Positions 1-9,091 of a stretch of DNA of 64,000 nucleotides are shown piece by piece. The first letter of the stretch is position 1, and every line of letters starts with the position of its first letter. The notes under the pieces are model-generated. The model ran no database searches. It was not told where the DNA came from and worked only from the letters and a program-made list of their open reading frames with translations. The translations under genes and the position numbers were made by a program. Origin of the DNA: Clostridium ljungdahlii DSM 13528 (GTDB lineage: Bacteria; Bacillota; Clostridia; Clostridiales; Clostridiaceae). The stretch is taken from assembly GCF_000143685.1 (NCBI RefSeq), contig NC_014328.1, forward strand, positions 2,046,001 to 2,110,000, given 5' to 3'.

Positions 1-1
1 T

Positions 2-1687
2 ATAATGCAGTGCTATGTAGCAGATGAAACAAAACAGATGTTAATATATCCTGAAAGTGTTAAGCTGCCAGAAGGTTATGATCCAACTAGTAGACAGTGG
101 TATAAAGATACCATGGCTGCAGATGGACAAGTATTTGTAACTAAACCTTATAAAGATGCATTTACTGGTAAGATTATTATAACTATTGCAAAAAAAGTAA
201 CTTTTAGTAATGGAAAACAAGGTGCTGTGGGAGCAGATGTGGATTTATCTGCTTTGCAGAAAAAGTTAACGGAAACTAAAGTCGGAGAAACTGGATATGC
301 CATACTTACTTTAAGTGATGGAACAATAATTGCAGACTCCAATAATAGTAACATAATGCACAGTATAAAAAATGAAGTTGAGGGTGGACAAAAAATTATA
401 GATGAGAAAAATGGTAACTTTAAGTGTGGTTTAGGGAAAAAATCTCAAGTAATTGGATTTAGCCAATCCAAAGCAACAGGATGGATAGTTGTGACCATTC
501 TTCCACAAAGTGATTATGCACAGGATTTAAATAAGAGTGAATGCATAAGCCTTATAGTTCTTATAATTATGTTAGCAGCTGCAGTGATTTGTGGAATATT
601 CATTGCAAAATACATATGTAAACCGCTTTTAAAGATACAGGTATTTGCCAAAAGGTTATCTTTATGTGATTTTACTACTCCTATAAAAATGAACAGACAT
701 GATGAATTTGCAGATACTGCTAATTCCTTAAACAAAGCTCAAGAAAATGTAAGGTCACTAGTTAAAGTAATAGTTGCAAATTTTAAAAATATTAATGCTT
801 CAAGTCAGCAGCTTTCTGCAACGGTTCAGGAAATGACGTCAAAATTTGAAAATATAAATAATTCCATAAATCGTATAGCAGATGGATCTCAGGAAACAAC
901 TGCTTCTGTAGAAGAAATTACTGCATCTATAGAAGAGATAGATTCCAGTACAGTACAGCTTACAAATAGGACTGAAAATGAAAATAAAACCGCAAGTAAA
1001 TCTCAACAAAATGCTCTCTCTGTTCAACAAAATGCTCAAAGTGCCATAAACCAATGTAAAAATATCTATAAGGATGAGGAGGAAAAGATATTAAAAGCTA
1101 TAGATGATGGAAAAGTAGTTTTACAAATAAAAGAAATGGCGGATGTAATAGAAAGTATTGCAGATCAAACTAACTTATTAGCATTAAATGCAGCTATTGA
1201 AGCACAAAGGGCTGGTGAGCAGGGAAAAGGATTTGCTGTAGTTGCTGAAGAAGTGAGAAGTCTAGCAGAACAGTCTTCTGAAACAGTTTCTACAATTCAA
1301 AGTACGGTATTAAAGGTTCAGCAAGTTTTTGATAATCTTTCAAAAACTAGTCATAATTTGCTGCAATTTATTGATAAAAGCGTAAATATGCAATTGGATA
1401 ACTATTTGAGTACAGGACAACAATATTATGAAAACTCTAAACTTACAGCTAATAATATAGAACAAGTGGCTTCTATGGCTGAAGAAATAGCAGCTACAGT
1501 AAATGAGATTACAAAGGCTATTGGCGGCATGTCTGAAGTTGTACAAAAGTCTTCGGAAAGTACCAATGAAATTCGAAATGCTATAAATGATGCAACAGAG
1601 AAAATGGCTCAATTTGGTAAAAATATGCAAAGTCAAGCAGAATTAGCTGAGACTTTAAATAGTACAATTAAAAAATTTAAGATTTAA
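2..1687 (+). CDS. Methyl-accepting chemotaxis protein, 5'-truncated by the window edge
   Basis: Transmembrane chemoreceptor that would signal to CheA/CheW. The frame is open to the left edge, so the N-terminus is missing. What is visible (numbered from the first Met at 5): about 180 residues of an extracytoplasmic Cache-type sensor with the DPTSRQWY and [11 protein letters not shown] motifs, one membrane segment at about 181-203, a HAMP region at about 205-257, then a coiled-coil signalling domain. The conserved hairpin tip [14 protein letters not shown] followed by [16 protein letters not shown] lies at about 386-420. A small oddity is AIEAQRAGE where most relatives have AIEAARAGE. The family call is firm; the ligand is unknown. 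Confidence 0.95.
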   Translation: MMQCYVADETKQMLIYPESVKLPEGYDPTSRQWYKDTMAADGQVFVTKPYKDAFTGKIIITIAKKVTFSNGKQGAVGADVDLSALQKKLTETKVGETGYAILTLSDGTIIADSNNSNIMHSIKNEVEGGQKIIDEKNGNFKCGLGKKSQVIGFSQSKATGWIVVTILPQSDYAQDLNKSECISLIVLIIMLAAAVICGIFIAKYICKPLLKIQVFAKRLSLCDFTTPIKMNRHDEFADTANSLNKAQENVRSLVKVIVANFKNINASSQQLSATVQEMTSKFENINNSINRIADGSQETTASVEEITASIEEIDSSTVQLTNRTENENKTASKSQQNALSVQQNAQSAINQCKNIYKDEEEKILKAIDDGKVVLQIKEMADVIESIADQTNLLALNAAIEAQRAGEQGKGFAVVAEEVRSLAEQSSETVSTIQSTVLKVQQVFDNLSKTSHNLLQFIDKSVNMQLDNYLSTGQQYYENSKLTANNIEQVASMAEEIAATVNEITKAIGGMSEVVQKSSESTNEIRNAINDATEKMAQFGKNMQSQAELAETLNSTIKKFKI

Positions 1688-1715
1688 ATTTTTAAAATGG
1701 AAGTAAGCAAAACAT

Positions 1716-1783
1716 GTTAATCCAAGGACTAGCCCTTCTAATAGTTCTACTTTTTAAAGGGGAGATATTAGAGAGGCTATGTC
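1716..1783 (+). repeat. Degenerate copy of the dispersed structured repeat
   Basis: Right after the chemoreceptor gene, this stretch follows the layout of the repeat seen at 13357, 46767 and 61051: GTTAATCC, then GACTAGCC, a short hairpin region, TATTAGAG, then GGCTATGTC. The outer GAC/GTC and AGCC/GGCT pairing is kept although the sequence has drifted. It is followed by a T-rich run and could also act as a transcription terminator. Confidence 0.4.
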
Positions 1784-1821
1784 TTTATTTTTTTGTTAAC
1801 AATAATGTAATAAAAAAGATA

Positions 1822-1878
1822 TTGATAAAAAAAAGCATTAGTAGTAAAATATTTTACACATAAAGGTTCGCATACGAA
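1822..1878 (+). promoter_or_regulatory. Promoter and candidate MarR operators
   Basis: TTGATA (1822-1827), a 17-nt spacer, then TAAAAT (1845-1850). A perfect 14-bp palindrome, GTAAAATATTTTAC (1844-1857), covers the -10 box, and a shorter dyad TTCGCATACGAA (1867-1878) follows it. The next gene is a MarR repressor, so autoregulation is likely; which dyad is bound is inference. Confidence 0.5.
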
Positions 1879-1936
1879 AGATTTCAATACAAAATATTAT
1901 GGAATACTTAATTAAAAATGTAAAAGAGGTGAGTAC

Positions 1937-2371
1937 ATGGATGATAATAAAAGTATTGTAATAATGAGGGAAATAAAAACAATACTATGTTTTTTAAAAA
2001 AGAACATGAAAAATAGTTTTAATAATTTTAATCTTACTGCACCTCAAGGAATGCTTATTGAAATATTGTGCAGATATGGTGAGATGAAAATAAGTGATTT
2101 GAGTAACAAGATGGGACTATCAAGTAGCACTGTTTCCGGGATTGTAGATAGGTTAGAAAAACAAGGACTAGTAAAAAGGACTAGAAGTGATGAGGATAGA
2201 AGAGTAGTTTATGTAGATGTAACTGATAAGTTTAAAAATGGATTCCAGGGGAATTTTAAAAAAATTGAGCAAGAATTTGAGAATATGATGAATAAAGCTT
2301 CCCCAGGGGAAATTGATAGTATACTTAATGGACTTCATATATTAAAAAATTTAGTTAGTAAGAAGAAATAA
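1937..2371 (+). CDS. MarR-family transcriptional regulator
   Basis: 144-residue winged-helix regulator. The recognition region reads LSNKMGLSSSTVSGIVDRLE, followed by the wing RTRSDEDRRVVYVDVT, both typical of MarR. The start follows a GAGGTG ribosome binding site. It lies 46 bp upstream of a two-gene ABC exporter on the same strand, the usual arrangement in which a MarR protein represses its own gene and a drug or toxic-compound exporter. The effector is not known. Confidence 0.93.
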   Translation: MDDNKSIVIMREIKTILCFLKKNMKNSFNNFNLTAPQGMLIEILCRYGEMKISDLSNKMGLSSSTVSGIVDRLEKQGLVKRTRSDEDRRVVYVDVTDKFKNGFQGNFKKIEQEFENMMNKASPGEIDSILNGLHILKNLVSKKK

Positions 2372-2417
2372 TCTGAAGTAAAATTATGGTGTTTATATAA
2401 GGAGAATATACAATAAT

Positions 2418-4643
2418 ATGATTAAATTAATAAAGCATTTAAAGCCTTTTGTAGGACTGATTATTGCAGCTGTAATGCTTTTGTTCGTACAGGCCATGTG
2501 TGATCTTGCACTTCCTGATTATACATCTAATATTGTAAATAAAGGTATACAGCAAGGTGGTATTGTAAGTTCTGTACCTCAGGCAATAAGAGAAAGTCAA
2601 ATGAAAAAGATAAAAATATTTATGAATAAAAGCGATTTAGAGGAAGTTTCTAAAAGTTATGTTCCTGTTGATAAATCAAATGCAGACTATACTAGGTATT
2701 TAAAGAAGTATCCAAATCTCAAAAATGAACCTATTTTTGTACTTAAGGATGTTGATAAAAATGAAATGAACAAATTAAGTTCTATAATGGGAAGATCCAT
2801 AATAGATGCTTCAGGTGTTGAACAGATTAAGTCCAGTGCGAAAAATGGGATAATTTCATTTAATGGCATGAAAATACCGGCTAGTGCAGATTTATTTGAT
2901 ATGATTTCTAAAATGCCAGATAAGCAGCGTTTAAGAATAATTGAAGACATAAACAAGAAAGCATCTAGTTTGGATGATAATATGGTTATCCAATTGACTG
3001 CCTCTAAAATTAAAGCAGAATACAAGGCACTTGGAATGAATACGGATAAAATCCAAAGCAAATATATAATAAATGTTGGAGTAACTATGCTTTTTATATC
3101 ACTTCTTGGAGGTGTGTGTACCGTTGCAGTTGGATTTTTAGCAGCAAGAACTGCAGCAGGACTTGCCAGAAATTTACGTAAAAATGTATTTGAAAAGGTT
3201 GAGAACTTTTCAAATGCGGAATTTGATAAATTTTCAACTGCATCTCTTATAACAAGGAGTACAAATGACATTACGCAAATACAAATGCTCATGGTTATTA
3301 TGATAAGAATGGTATTTTATGCACCAATTATGGGAATTGGTGGTGTAATAAGAGCTATGGGAAAAAGTAAATCCATGTCATGGATTATTGCACTTGCAGT
3401 TATAGTGCTTTTAGGGTTGATACTTGTAGTATTTGCAGTAGCTTTTCCAAAGTTTAAAATTATACAAAAGCTAATAGATAAACTAAACCTTGTAACTCGT
3501 GAAAATCTTTCTGGAATGATGGTAATAAGGGCTTTTAATACACAAAAATTTGAAGAAGAGCGTTTTGACAAGGCAAATAAAGATGTGACAAAGACAAATT
3601 TGTTTGTAAATCGTGTGATGGTGTCCATGATGCCTGTAATGATGTTTGTAATGAATGGAATTACACTGCTCATAATATGGGTTGGTTCCCATGAAGTTGC
3701 AAATTCAAATATGCAGGTAGGAGACATGATGGCATTTATGCAATATGCAATGCAGATAATTATGGCATTTTTAATGCTTGCTATGATGTTTATTTTAATA
3801 CCAAGAGCATCGGTTTCTGCAGGGCGTATTGAAGAAGTTTTAGAAACAGATATTTCAATCGTAGATCCAGAAGATAGGGCACATTTTCAAGACAATATAC
3901 AGGGACTTGTTGAATTTAATAATGTATCTTTCAGATATCCTGGAGCAGGTGAAGATGCCTTAAAAAATGTAAGTTTTAAAGCCCTTCCTGGAAAAACAAC
4001 GGCATTTATAGGTTCTACAGGTTCTGGAAAGACAACTCTTGTAAATTTGATTATGCGTTTTTATGATGCAACAAGTGGTGAAGTGCTTGTAGATGGAGTG
4101 AATGTAAAGAAAATAACTCAACATGAACTTCGGGATAAAATTGGATATGTACCACAGAAAGGGTACTTATTTAGTGGCACAATTGAATCCAACCTTAAAT
4201 ATGGAGATAAAAAAGTAGGTTATGATGGTATAAATCATGCTATAGAAGTTTCTCAGTCCGAAGGATTTATAAATGAAAAAACTAAGGGAATTAAAAGTGA
4301 AATTTCTGAGGGAGGCTCAAATGTATCTGGAGGTCAGAAACAGAGACTTTCTATTGCCCGTGCCCTTGTAAAGAAACCTGAAATTTATGTATTTGATGAT
4401 AGTTTTTCTGCTCTTGATTTTAAAACGGATGCTGCTCTTAGAAAGGCACTTAGAAAAGAGACTACTTCAAGTACATTCCTTATTGTGGCACAGCGTATTT
4501 CTACAATTATGGATGCAGATCAAATAATAGTTCTTGATGATGGTAATGTAGTAGGAATAGGTACTCATGAGGAGCTTATGAAAAATTGTGAAACTTATAG
4601 GGAGATTGCTCTTTCACAGCTTTCAAAGGAGGAATTGGCATGA
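2418..4643 (+). CDS. ABC exporter half-transporter with degenerate ATPase site
   Basis: 741-residue fused membrane/ATPase half-transporter. TM1 is at about 12-33. It is followed by an unusually long non-membrane stretch (about 55-210), then the remaining membrane helices and an ATPase domain from about 490. Walker A is GSTGSGKT (532-539, K538) and the signature is VSGGQ (636-640). Walker B ends in DD (660-661), so the catalytic Glu is Asp. Together with the partner's altered signature this points to a heterodimeric exporter with one non-hydrolysing site, as in the TM287/288 or LmrCD group. Its stop overlaps the next start by 4 bp. Likely substrate: drugs or lipids; not determinable from sequence. 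Confidence 0.92.
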   Translation: MIKLIKHLKPFVGLIIAAVMLLFVQAMCDLALPDYTSNIVNKGIQQGGIVSSVPQAIRESQMKKIKIFMNKSDLEEVSKSYVPVDKSNADYTRYLKKYPNLKNEPIFVLKDVDKNEMNKLSSIMGRSIIDASGVEQIKSSAKNGIISFNGMKIPASADLFDMISKMPDKQRLRIIEDINKKASSLDDNMVIQLTASKIKAEYKALGMNTDKIQSKYIINVGVTMLFISLLGGVCTVAVGFLAARTAAGLARNLRKNVFEKVENFSNAEFDKFSTASLITRSTNDITQIQMLMVIMIRMVFYAPIMGIGGVIRAMGKSKSMSWIIALAVIVLLGLILVVFAVAFPKFKIIQKLIDKLNLVTRENLSGMMVIRAFNTQKFEEERFDKANKDVTKTNLFVNRVMVSMMPVMMFVMNGITLLIIWVGSHEVANSNMQVGDMMAFMQYAMQIIMAFLMLAMMFILIPRASVSAGRIEEVLETDISIVDPEDRAHFQDNIQGLVEFNNVSFRYPGAGEDALKNVSFKALPGKTTAFIGSTGSGKTTLVNLIMRFYDATSGEVLVDGVNVKKITQHELRDKIGYVPQKGYLFSGTIESNLKYGDKKVGYDGINHAIEVSQSEGFINEKTKGIKSEISEGGSNVSGGQKQRLSIARALVKKPEIYVFDDSFSALDFKTDAALRKALRKETTSSTFLIVAQRISTIMDADQIIVLDDGNVVGIGTHEELMKNCETYREIALSQLSKEELA

Positions 4644-6499
4644 GTGATAAATATAAAATAAAAAGACAAAAAGTACATCAGCATGGACCTGGCGGTATGA
4701 TACATGGTGGTGAAAAGGCAAATAACTTTAAAGGTACTATGAAAAAACTCATGTCATATATGAATGAATATAAATTAGCTGTTATTATAGTATTTATATT
4801 TGCAGCTGCAAGTTCTGTGTTTTCCATAGTAGGACCTAAGATATTGGGCAAGGCTACAACTAAGCTCTTTGAGGGAATTATGGGTAAAATTTCAGGATCA
4901 GGCTCTGGAATAGACTTTGATTATATAGCTAGGATATTAATAATACTTGCAGGATTATATGCATTAAGTACACTTTTTAGTTATATTCAAGGATGGCTTA
5001 TGTCTGGGGTTTCCATGAAAGTAAGCTACAAGATGCGAAAGGAAATTTCAAAAAAAATAAACAAATTACCTCTTAAATATTTTGATGGAACAAATCAAGG
5101 GGAGGTACTATCTCGTGTTACCAATGATGTGGATACGGTAAGTCAGACTCTAAATCAGAGTTTGACTCAGATAATTACTTCCATTACTACTGTAGTAGGG
5201 GTACTTGTGATGATGCTGAGCATAAGCTTTACTATGACTTTAGTAGCACTTTGCATAATTCCACTATCTATGGGAATTATGATGTTCATAATCAAACAAT
5301 CCCAGAAATATTTTAAAGAGCAGCAGGACTACTTGGGACACGTAAATGGGCACGTAGAGGAAATGTATGGTGGTCATATAGTTATGAGAGCTTTTAATGG
5401 TGAAGAAGATAGCATTGAAAAGTTTGATGGACTAAATAATACACTGTATAAATCTGCATGGAAATCACAGTTTTTATCAGGCATGATAATGCCAATCATG
5501 AATTTTGTCAGCAATCTTGGTTATGTAGGTGTATGCGTGCTTGGAGGATGGCTTGCCATAAAAAAGACTATTGAAGTTGGAGATATTCAAGCTTTCATAC
5601 AGTACGTAAGATTCTTTACCCAACCAATTACTCAAATAGCAAATATATCAAACATACTTCAGCAGACTGCTGCTTCAGCAGAGCGTGTATTTGAATTTTT
5701 AGAAGAGGAAGAGGCAGTACCTGAGACTTGCAATCCTGTAAAACTTGAAAAGGTTGAAGGATATGTAGAATTTAAAAATGTTCGTTTTGGATATAATCCT
5801 GATAAAGTTGTTATAAATGATTTTTCAGCTAAAATAAAGCCAGGTGAAAAAGTTGCAATTGTAGGACCAACAGGTGCAGGAAAAACTACTATGGTGAAAC
5901 TTTTAATGAGATTTTATGATATAAATAGTGGATCTATTTTAGTAGACGGACATGATATAAGAGATTTTAGGCGAAATGACTTGAGATCTATATTTGGTAT
6001 GGTGCTCCAAGATACGTGGCTTTATAATGGAAGTATAATGGAAAATATAAGATATGGGAGACTTAATGCTTCTGATGAAGAGGTCAAAATTGCAGCAAAG
6101 GCAGCTCATGTGGATAGCTTTGTGAGAACCTTGCCAGGTGGATACGATATGATTTTAAATGAAGAAGCCTCCAATGTATCTCAAGGACAAAAGCAGCTTT
6201 TAACAATTGCAAGGGCTATACTTGCAGATCCTAAAGTTCTTATTTTGGATGAGGCAACCAGTTCTGTAGATACTCGTACAGAAGTTAGAATAAAAAAGGC
6301 AATGGATAATCTTATGAGAGATCGTACTAGTTTCATTATTGCACACAGGTTGTCTACAGTGCGTGATGCAGATTTAATTCTTGTAATGAATAATGGTGAT
6401 ATTGTAGAACAGGGAAATCATGAAGAACTTTTGAAAAAGAAAGGATTTTACGCTAACCTTTATAATAGTCAGTTTGAAGATTCTCTGGCTGCTGAATAA
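4640..6499 (+). CDS. ABC exporter half-transporter, catalytic partner
   Basis: 619-residue fused permease/ATPase translationally coupled (ATGA overlap) to the preceding half-transporter. It starts with a His/Gly-containing cytoplasmic tail, then six membrane helices (about 48-340). The ATPase domain has Walker A GPTGAGKT (409-416), Walker B LDEA with the normal catalytic Glu538, and a deviant signature VSQGQ (513-517) instead of LSGGQ. The deviant signature would face the partner's Asp-type Walker B, making one complete and one degenerate ATP site per heterodimer. Export of a hydrophobic compound under MarR control is the likely role. Confidence 0.93.
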   Translation: MSDKYKIKRQKVHQHGPGGMIHGGEKANNFKGTMKKLMSYMNEYKLAVIIVFIFAAASSVFSIVGPKILGKATTKLFEGIMGKISGSGSGIDFDYIARILIILAGLYALSTLFSYIQGWLMSGVSMKVSYKMRKEISKKINKLPLKYFDGTNQGEVLSRVTNDVDTVSQTLNQSLTQIITSITTVVGVLVMMLSISFTMTLVALCIIPLSMGIMMFIIKQSQKYFKEQQDYLGHVNGHVEEMYGGHIVMRAFNGEEDSIEKFDGLNNTLYKSAWKSQFLSGMIMPIMNFVSNLGYVGVCVLGGWLAIKKTIEVGDIQAFIQYVRFFTQPITQIANISNILQQTAASAERVFEFLEEEEAVPETCNPVKLEKVEGYVEFKNVRFGYNPDKVVINDFSAKIKPGEKVAIVGPTGAGKTTMVKLLMRFYDINSGSILVDGHDIRDFRRNDLRSIFGMVLQDTWLYNGSIMENIRYGRLNASDEEVKIAAKAAHVDSFVRTLPGGYDMILNEEASNVSQGQKQLLTIARAILADPKVLILDEATSSVDTRTEVRIKKAMDNLMRDRTSFIIAHRLSTVRDADLILVMNNGDIVEQGNHEELLKKKGFYANLYNSQFEDSLAAE

Positions 6500-6515
6500 A
6501 CAGAGTAAGTTTGTT

Positions 6516-6556
6516 ATAGGATAGATAGTTAAATACTATTTATCCTATATTTTTTT
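6516..6556 (+). terminator. Rho-independent terminator of the MarR-ABC unit
   Basis: ATAGGATAGATAGT (6516-6529) pairs with ACTATTTATCCTAT (6535-6548) over a 5-nt loop, followed by A and seven Ts. Confidence 0.8.
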
Positions 6557-6575
6557 ATGAAAGTATAAAATTTGC

Positions 6576-6628
6576 TTGACAAATAGAGACTACAAATGTA
6601 GTATGATATTAAAGACTACAAATGTAGT
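6576..6628 (+). promoter_or_regulatory. Promoter with twin BlaI-type operators
   Basis: TTGACA (6576-6581), a 17-nt spacer, TAGTAT (6599-6604). Two identical copies of the dyad ACTACAAATGTAGT lie at 6589-6602 (spacer and -10) and 6615-6628 (just downstream), 26 bp apart. The TACA/TGTA core matches the known BlaI/MecI operator type, and the next gene is a BlaI homologue, so autorepression is well supported. Confidence 0.85.
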
Positions 6629-6647
6629 ACAGAAGGAGGTGAAAAAA

Positions 6648-7022
6648 TTGAACAAAATACCTAAAATATCGGATTCAGAATGGGAAGTGATGAAAGTTTT
6701 ATGGAAAAAATCGCCCCTTACTTCCAGCGAAATTATTGAGATTTTAAAGGAGCATAGTTCTTGGAATCCCAAAACTATTCATACTCTTATTAGCAGACTG
6801 GTAACTAAAGATGCTATCAATGTAAAAAAAGATGAACCTTTTTATTTATATTCCCCTAATATATCCGAGAAAGAATGTAAAAAAGTGGAGACAAAATCTT
6901 TTATTAAAAAGGTTTATGACGGCTCAATCAATTTGTTGATTTCCAATTTTATAAAAGATGAAAAATTATCGAAGAAGGAAATAGAAGAATTAAAACAAAT
7001 ATTAGATGAAAAAAAGAAGTAG
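6648..7022 (+). CDS. BlaI/MecI-family repressor
   Basis: Winged-helix repressor of 124 residues beginning at a TTG, seven bases after a strong AGAAGGAGGTG site. An in-frame TTG further upstream (6576) is rejected because it is the -35 box itself. The N-terminal half carries the family pattern SDSEWEVMKVLWKKSP and NPKTIHTLISRLVTK; the C-terminal helices mediate dimerisation and hold the usual cleavage region. It is followed 12 bp later by a BlaR1-like membrane protease that would inactivate it on signal. Nothing like a beta-lactamase is nearby, so the regulon is unclear. Confidence 0.93.
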   Translation: MNKIPKISDSEWEVMKVLWKKSPLTSSEIIEILKEHSSWNPKTIHTLISRLVTKDAINVKKDEPFYLYSPNISEKECKKVETKSFIKKVYDGSINLLISNFIKDEKLSKKEIEELKQILDEKKK

Positions 7023-7034
7023 GGGGCAATTTTT

Positions 7035-8981
7035 ATGCAGCTTTCTTATATATTTAAAATGGTTGTGTTATCGTCAGTTGTAGGTAGTATAGTTACAATT
7101 ATAATTCTTGTATTAAAAAATTTATTAAAAAATAAACTTAATGCCTCTTGGCAATATTTTATATGGTTTTTGCTTATCATTAGGTTGATTATACCTACTG
7201 AATTCGATACCCCGCTAAGTAAGTTTAATGTATTTGCAAATGCCACTCAGAGAATTCAGACATCTCAAAGTATAGTTAGAAATACTAACTATGAAGAAAA
7301 TAATATTAAGAGTGACAGCCAAATTCCAAAAGCTGGTTTAGAAAAAAACAATGACTTCAAAGAAACAAAAGTTAAGGATTTTAATTACTATTTTAACGTA
7401 GCAAGTGTAATATGGGCATTAGGTGTTATCCTAATTTTATCTATTATATTATCTATGAATGGAATATTCTTTTTAAAGGTAAGAAAGCAGTCTCATTGCG
7501 AAGATACAGATACAATTACAATTTTAAAAAAATCCAAAGCTATTATGAATATTTCTAGATCTATACCTATTATTTATGATAAATATGTAAAGACTCCTTC
7601 ACTTTTTGGAGTTATTAATCCTAAGATTTTAATTGATTCGGATTTAGTGCAGAAACTTTCTCTTGAGGAAAAAAAGTGTATCTTTTTGCATGAACTTTCT
7701 CATTTTAAGAGAAAAGATATTTTTGTAAACTGGATAATATTGCTTTTAGAAACAATTAATTGGTTTAATCCTGTAATATGGTTTGCTTTTAGCAAGATGA
7801 GAGAAGATTCCGAATTAGCCTGTGATGCTCATGTATTGTCCTATTTAGAGGAAGAAGAGCAAAACAAATACGGTGAAACTATTATAAAACTTGCCCAATT
7901 TATTTCAGGTATTAAGTGGATTCCTGGAACTAGTGGAATAATTAAAAGAGGGTCAAATATAAAGAGGAGGGTAATTATGATAAAAAATTTTAAGAAACAT
8001 CCGTTTAAATGGATAGGAGTACCTGTTTCAATTTTAGCTGCTGTGTGCATGATTGGTATAACTAATATACCTGCCCAAGCTATGGGACTAAAAACTAATG
8101 ATGAAGTATTAAAACCAAAAGAGAGTAAAATAAATTATCCCAATATAGCTAAGGAAGTTTCAACTGGAAGTTCACAAACTACGACATCCAGTAATAAAAA
8201 AGAAACTAAAAGTGGATCATTAGAAACAGATCAAAGTAAAACAAATTATGTAAATATAGTAAAAAGTTTTTTGCCTAAAAATGCACAAATTGTAACTTGG
8301 GGTAATACCAAAGAAGAGGATAATGTTTTTTTAAAGGATCTGGATGGGGATGGCACGAATGAAATTATTACTTCATATAAGTTAAATGAAGAAAATGAAA
8401 AAATAAATGTAATGGCCTTAAAAAAAGTAGGGGGAAATTGGACTAAAGTTTTGGATGAACCTGTAGAAGGTTTTAAAATAGATTTTGTACAGACAGCAGA
8501 TATAGATGGTGATGGAGAAGATGAAGTGCTTCTGGGCAGAAGAATTGGTGGAACTACAGGACAACTTTCCGTTTATAAGTGGAATAATAAGGCATTAGGT
8601 AAAATATCAAATGAAGATATATATTATTCTAAACTAGACATAGTAGATATCCCAGGAAAAAATATGAAGGCAATAGCTACATGGAACCATGATACTGGCA
8701 ATGCCTATATGGTTGATGTATTAAAGTGGAATGGAAAAGCTTTTAAATCAGCAGAAGAACTCTATCCTAATTACTTTAAGCAGACAGTGGTTCCTTATTA
8801 TGAGCAGAAAGTAAAAGAAATGCCAAAGGTAGGATTTTACTGGTATGATCTAGCAGATTCACAAATAAAAGCAGGAGATAAAAAATCAGCACTAAAATCC
8901 ATAGAAGAAGGTTTGAATTTAAATACAGGTTATCCGTCCCAAGAAGAATTTAACAAGCTTAAAGAAAAAGCTTCTAAATAG
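7035..8981 (+). CDS. BlaR1-like M56 membrane metalloprotease with a non-penicillin-binding C-terminal domain
   Basis: 648 residues. The N-terminal half is a BlaR1/MecR1-type membrane protease: TM segments near 5-28, 35-52 and 120-148, zinc motif HELSH (219-223) and third-ligand region SELACD (Glu260). TM4 lies around 325-350. Where BlaR1 has a penicillin-binding domain, this protein has a Ser/Thr/Lys-rich linker (about 355-410) and then FG-GAP-like acidic repeats, DLDGDGTNE (about 435) and DIDGDGEDE (about 489), ending in a TPR-like helix pair. The stimulus is therefore probably not a beta-lactam by the classical mechanism. Paired with the repressor upstream. Confidence 0.88.
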   Translation: MQLSYIFKMVVLSSVVGSIVTIIILVLKNLLKNKLNASWQYFIWFLLIIRLIIPTEFDTPLSKFNVFANATQRIQTSQSIVRNTNYEENNIKSDSQIPKAGLEKNNDFKETKVKDFNYYFNVASVIWALGVILILSIILSMNGIFFLKVRKQSHCEDTDTITILKKSKAIMNISRSIPIIYDKYVKTPSLFGVINPKILIDSDLVQKLSLEEKKCIFLHELSHFKRKDIFVNWIILLLETINWFNPVIWFAFSKMREDSELACDAHVLSYLEEEEQNKYGETIIKLAQFISGIKWIPGTSGIIKRGSNIKRRVIMIKNFKKHPFKWIGVPVSILAAVCMIGITNIPAQAMGLKTNDEVLKPKESKINYPNIAKEVSTGSSQTTTSSNKKETKSGSLETDQSKTNYVNIVKSFLPKNAQIVTWGNTKEEDNVFLKDLDGDGTNEIITSYKLNEENEKINVMALKKVGGNWTKVLDEPVEGFKIDFVQTADIDGDGEDEVLLGRRIGGTTGQLSVYKWNNKALGKISNEDIYYSKLDIVDIPGKNMKAIATWNHDTGNAYMVDVLKWNGKAFKSAEELYPNYFKQTVVPYYEQKVKEMPKVGFYWYDLADSQIKAGDKKSALKSIEEGLNLNTGYPSQEEFNKLKEKASK

Positions 8982-8992
8982 ATACTAAGTGA

Positions 8993-9049
8993 AAAGTTAA
9001 TATATATTCGGGAATAAGAGGGTACATTTTCGAGTATATATTAACTTTT
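8993..9049. terminator. Long inverted repeat, possible bidirectional terminator
   Basis: AAAGTTAATATATATTCG (8993-9010) pairs with CGAGTATATATTAACTTT (9031-9048) across 20 nt, with one G-U pair. The stem is AT-rich and is followed by T-rich DNA. Terminator is the simplest reading; an operator for the next gene is possible. Confidence 0.5.
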
Positions 9050-9091
9050 ATTAAAAGTAAGTTTGAGCTTTAGGAGGATTCATAGTAGTAA

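Noticed and set aside
2687..3292. 201-residue minus-strand open frame inside the ABC exporter gene
   Set aside because: Antisense shadow of a well-supported coding region.
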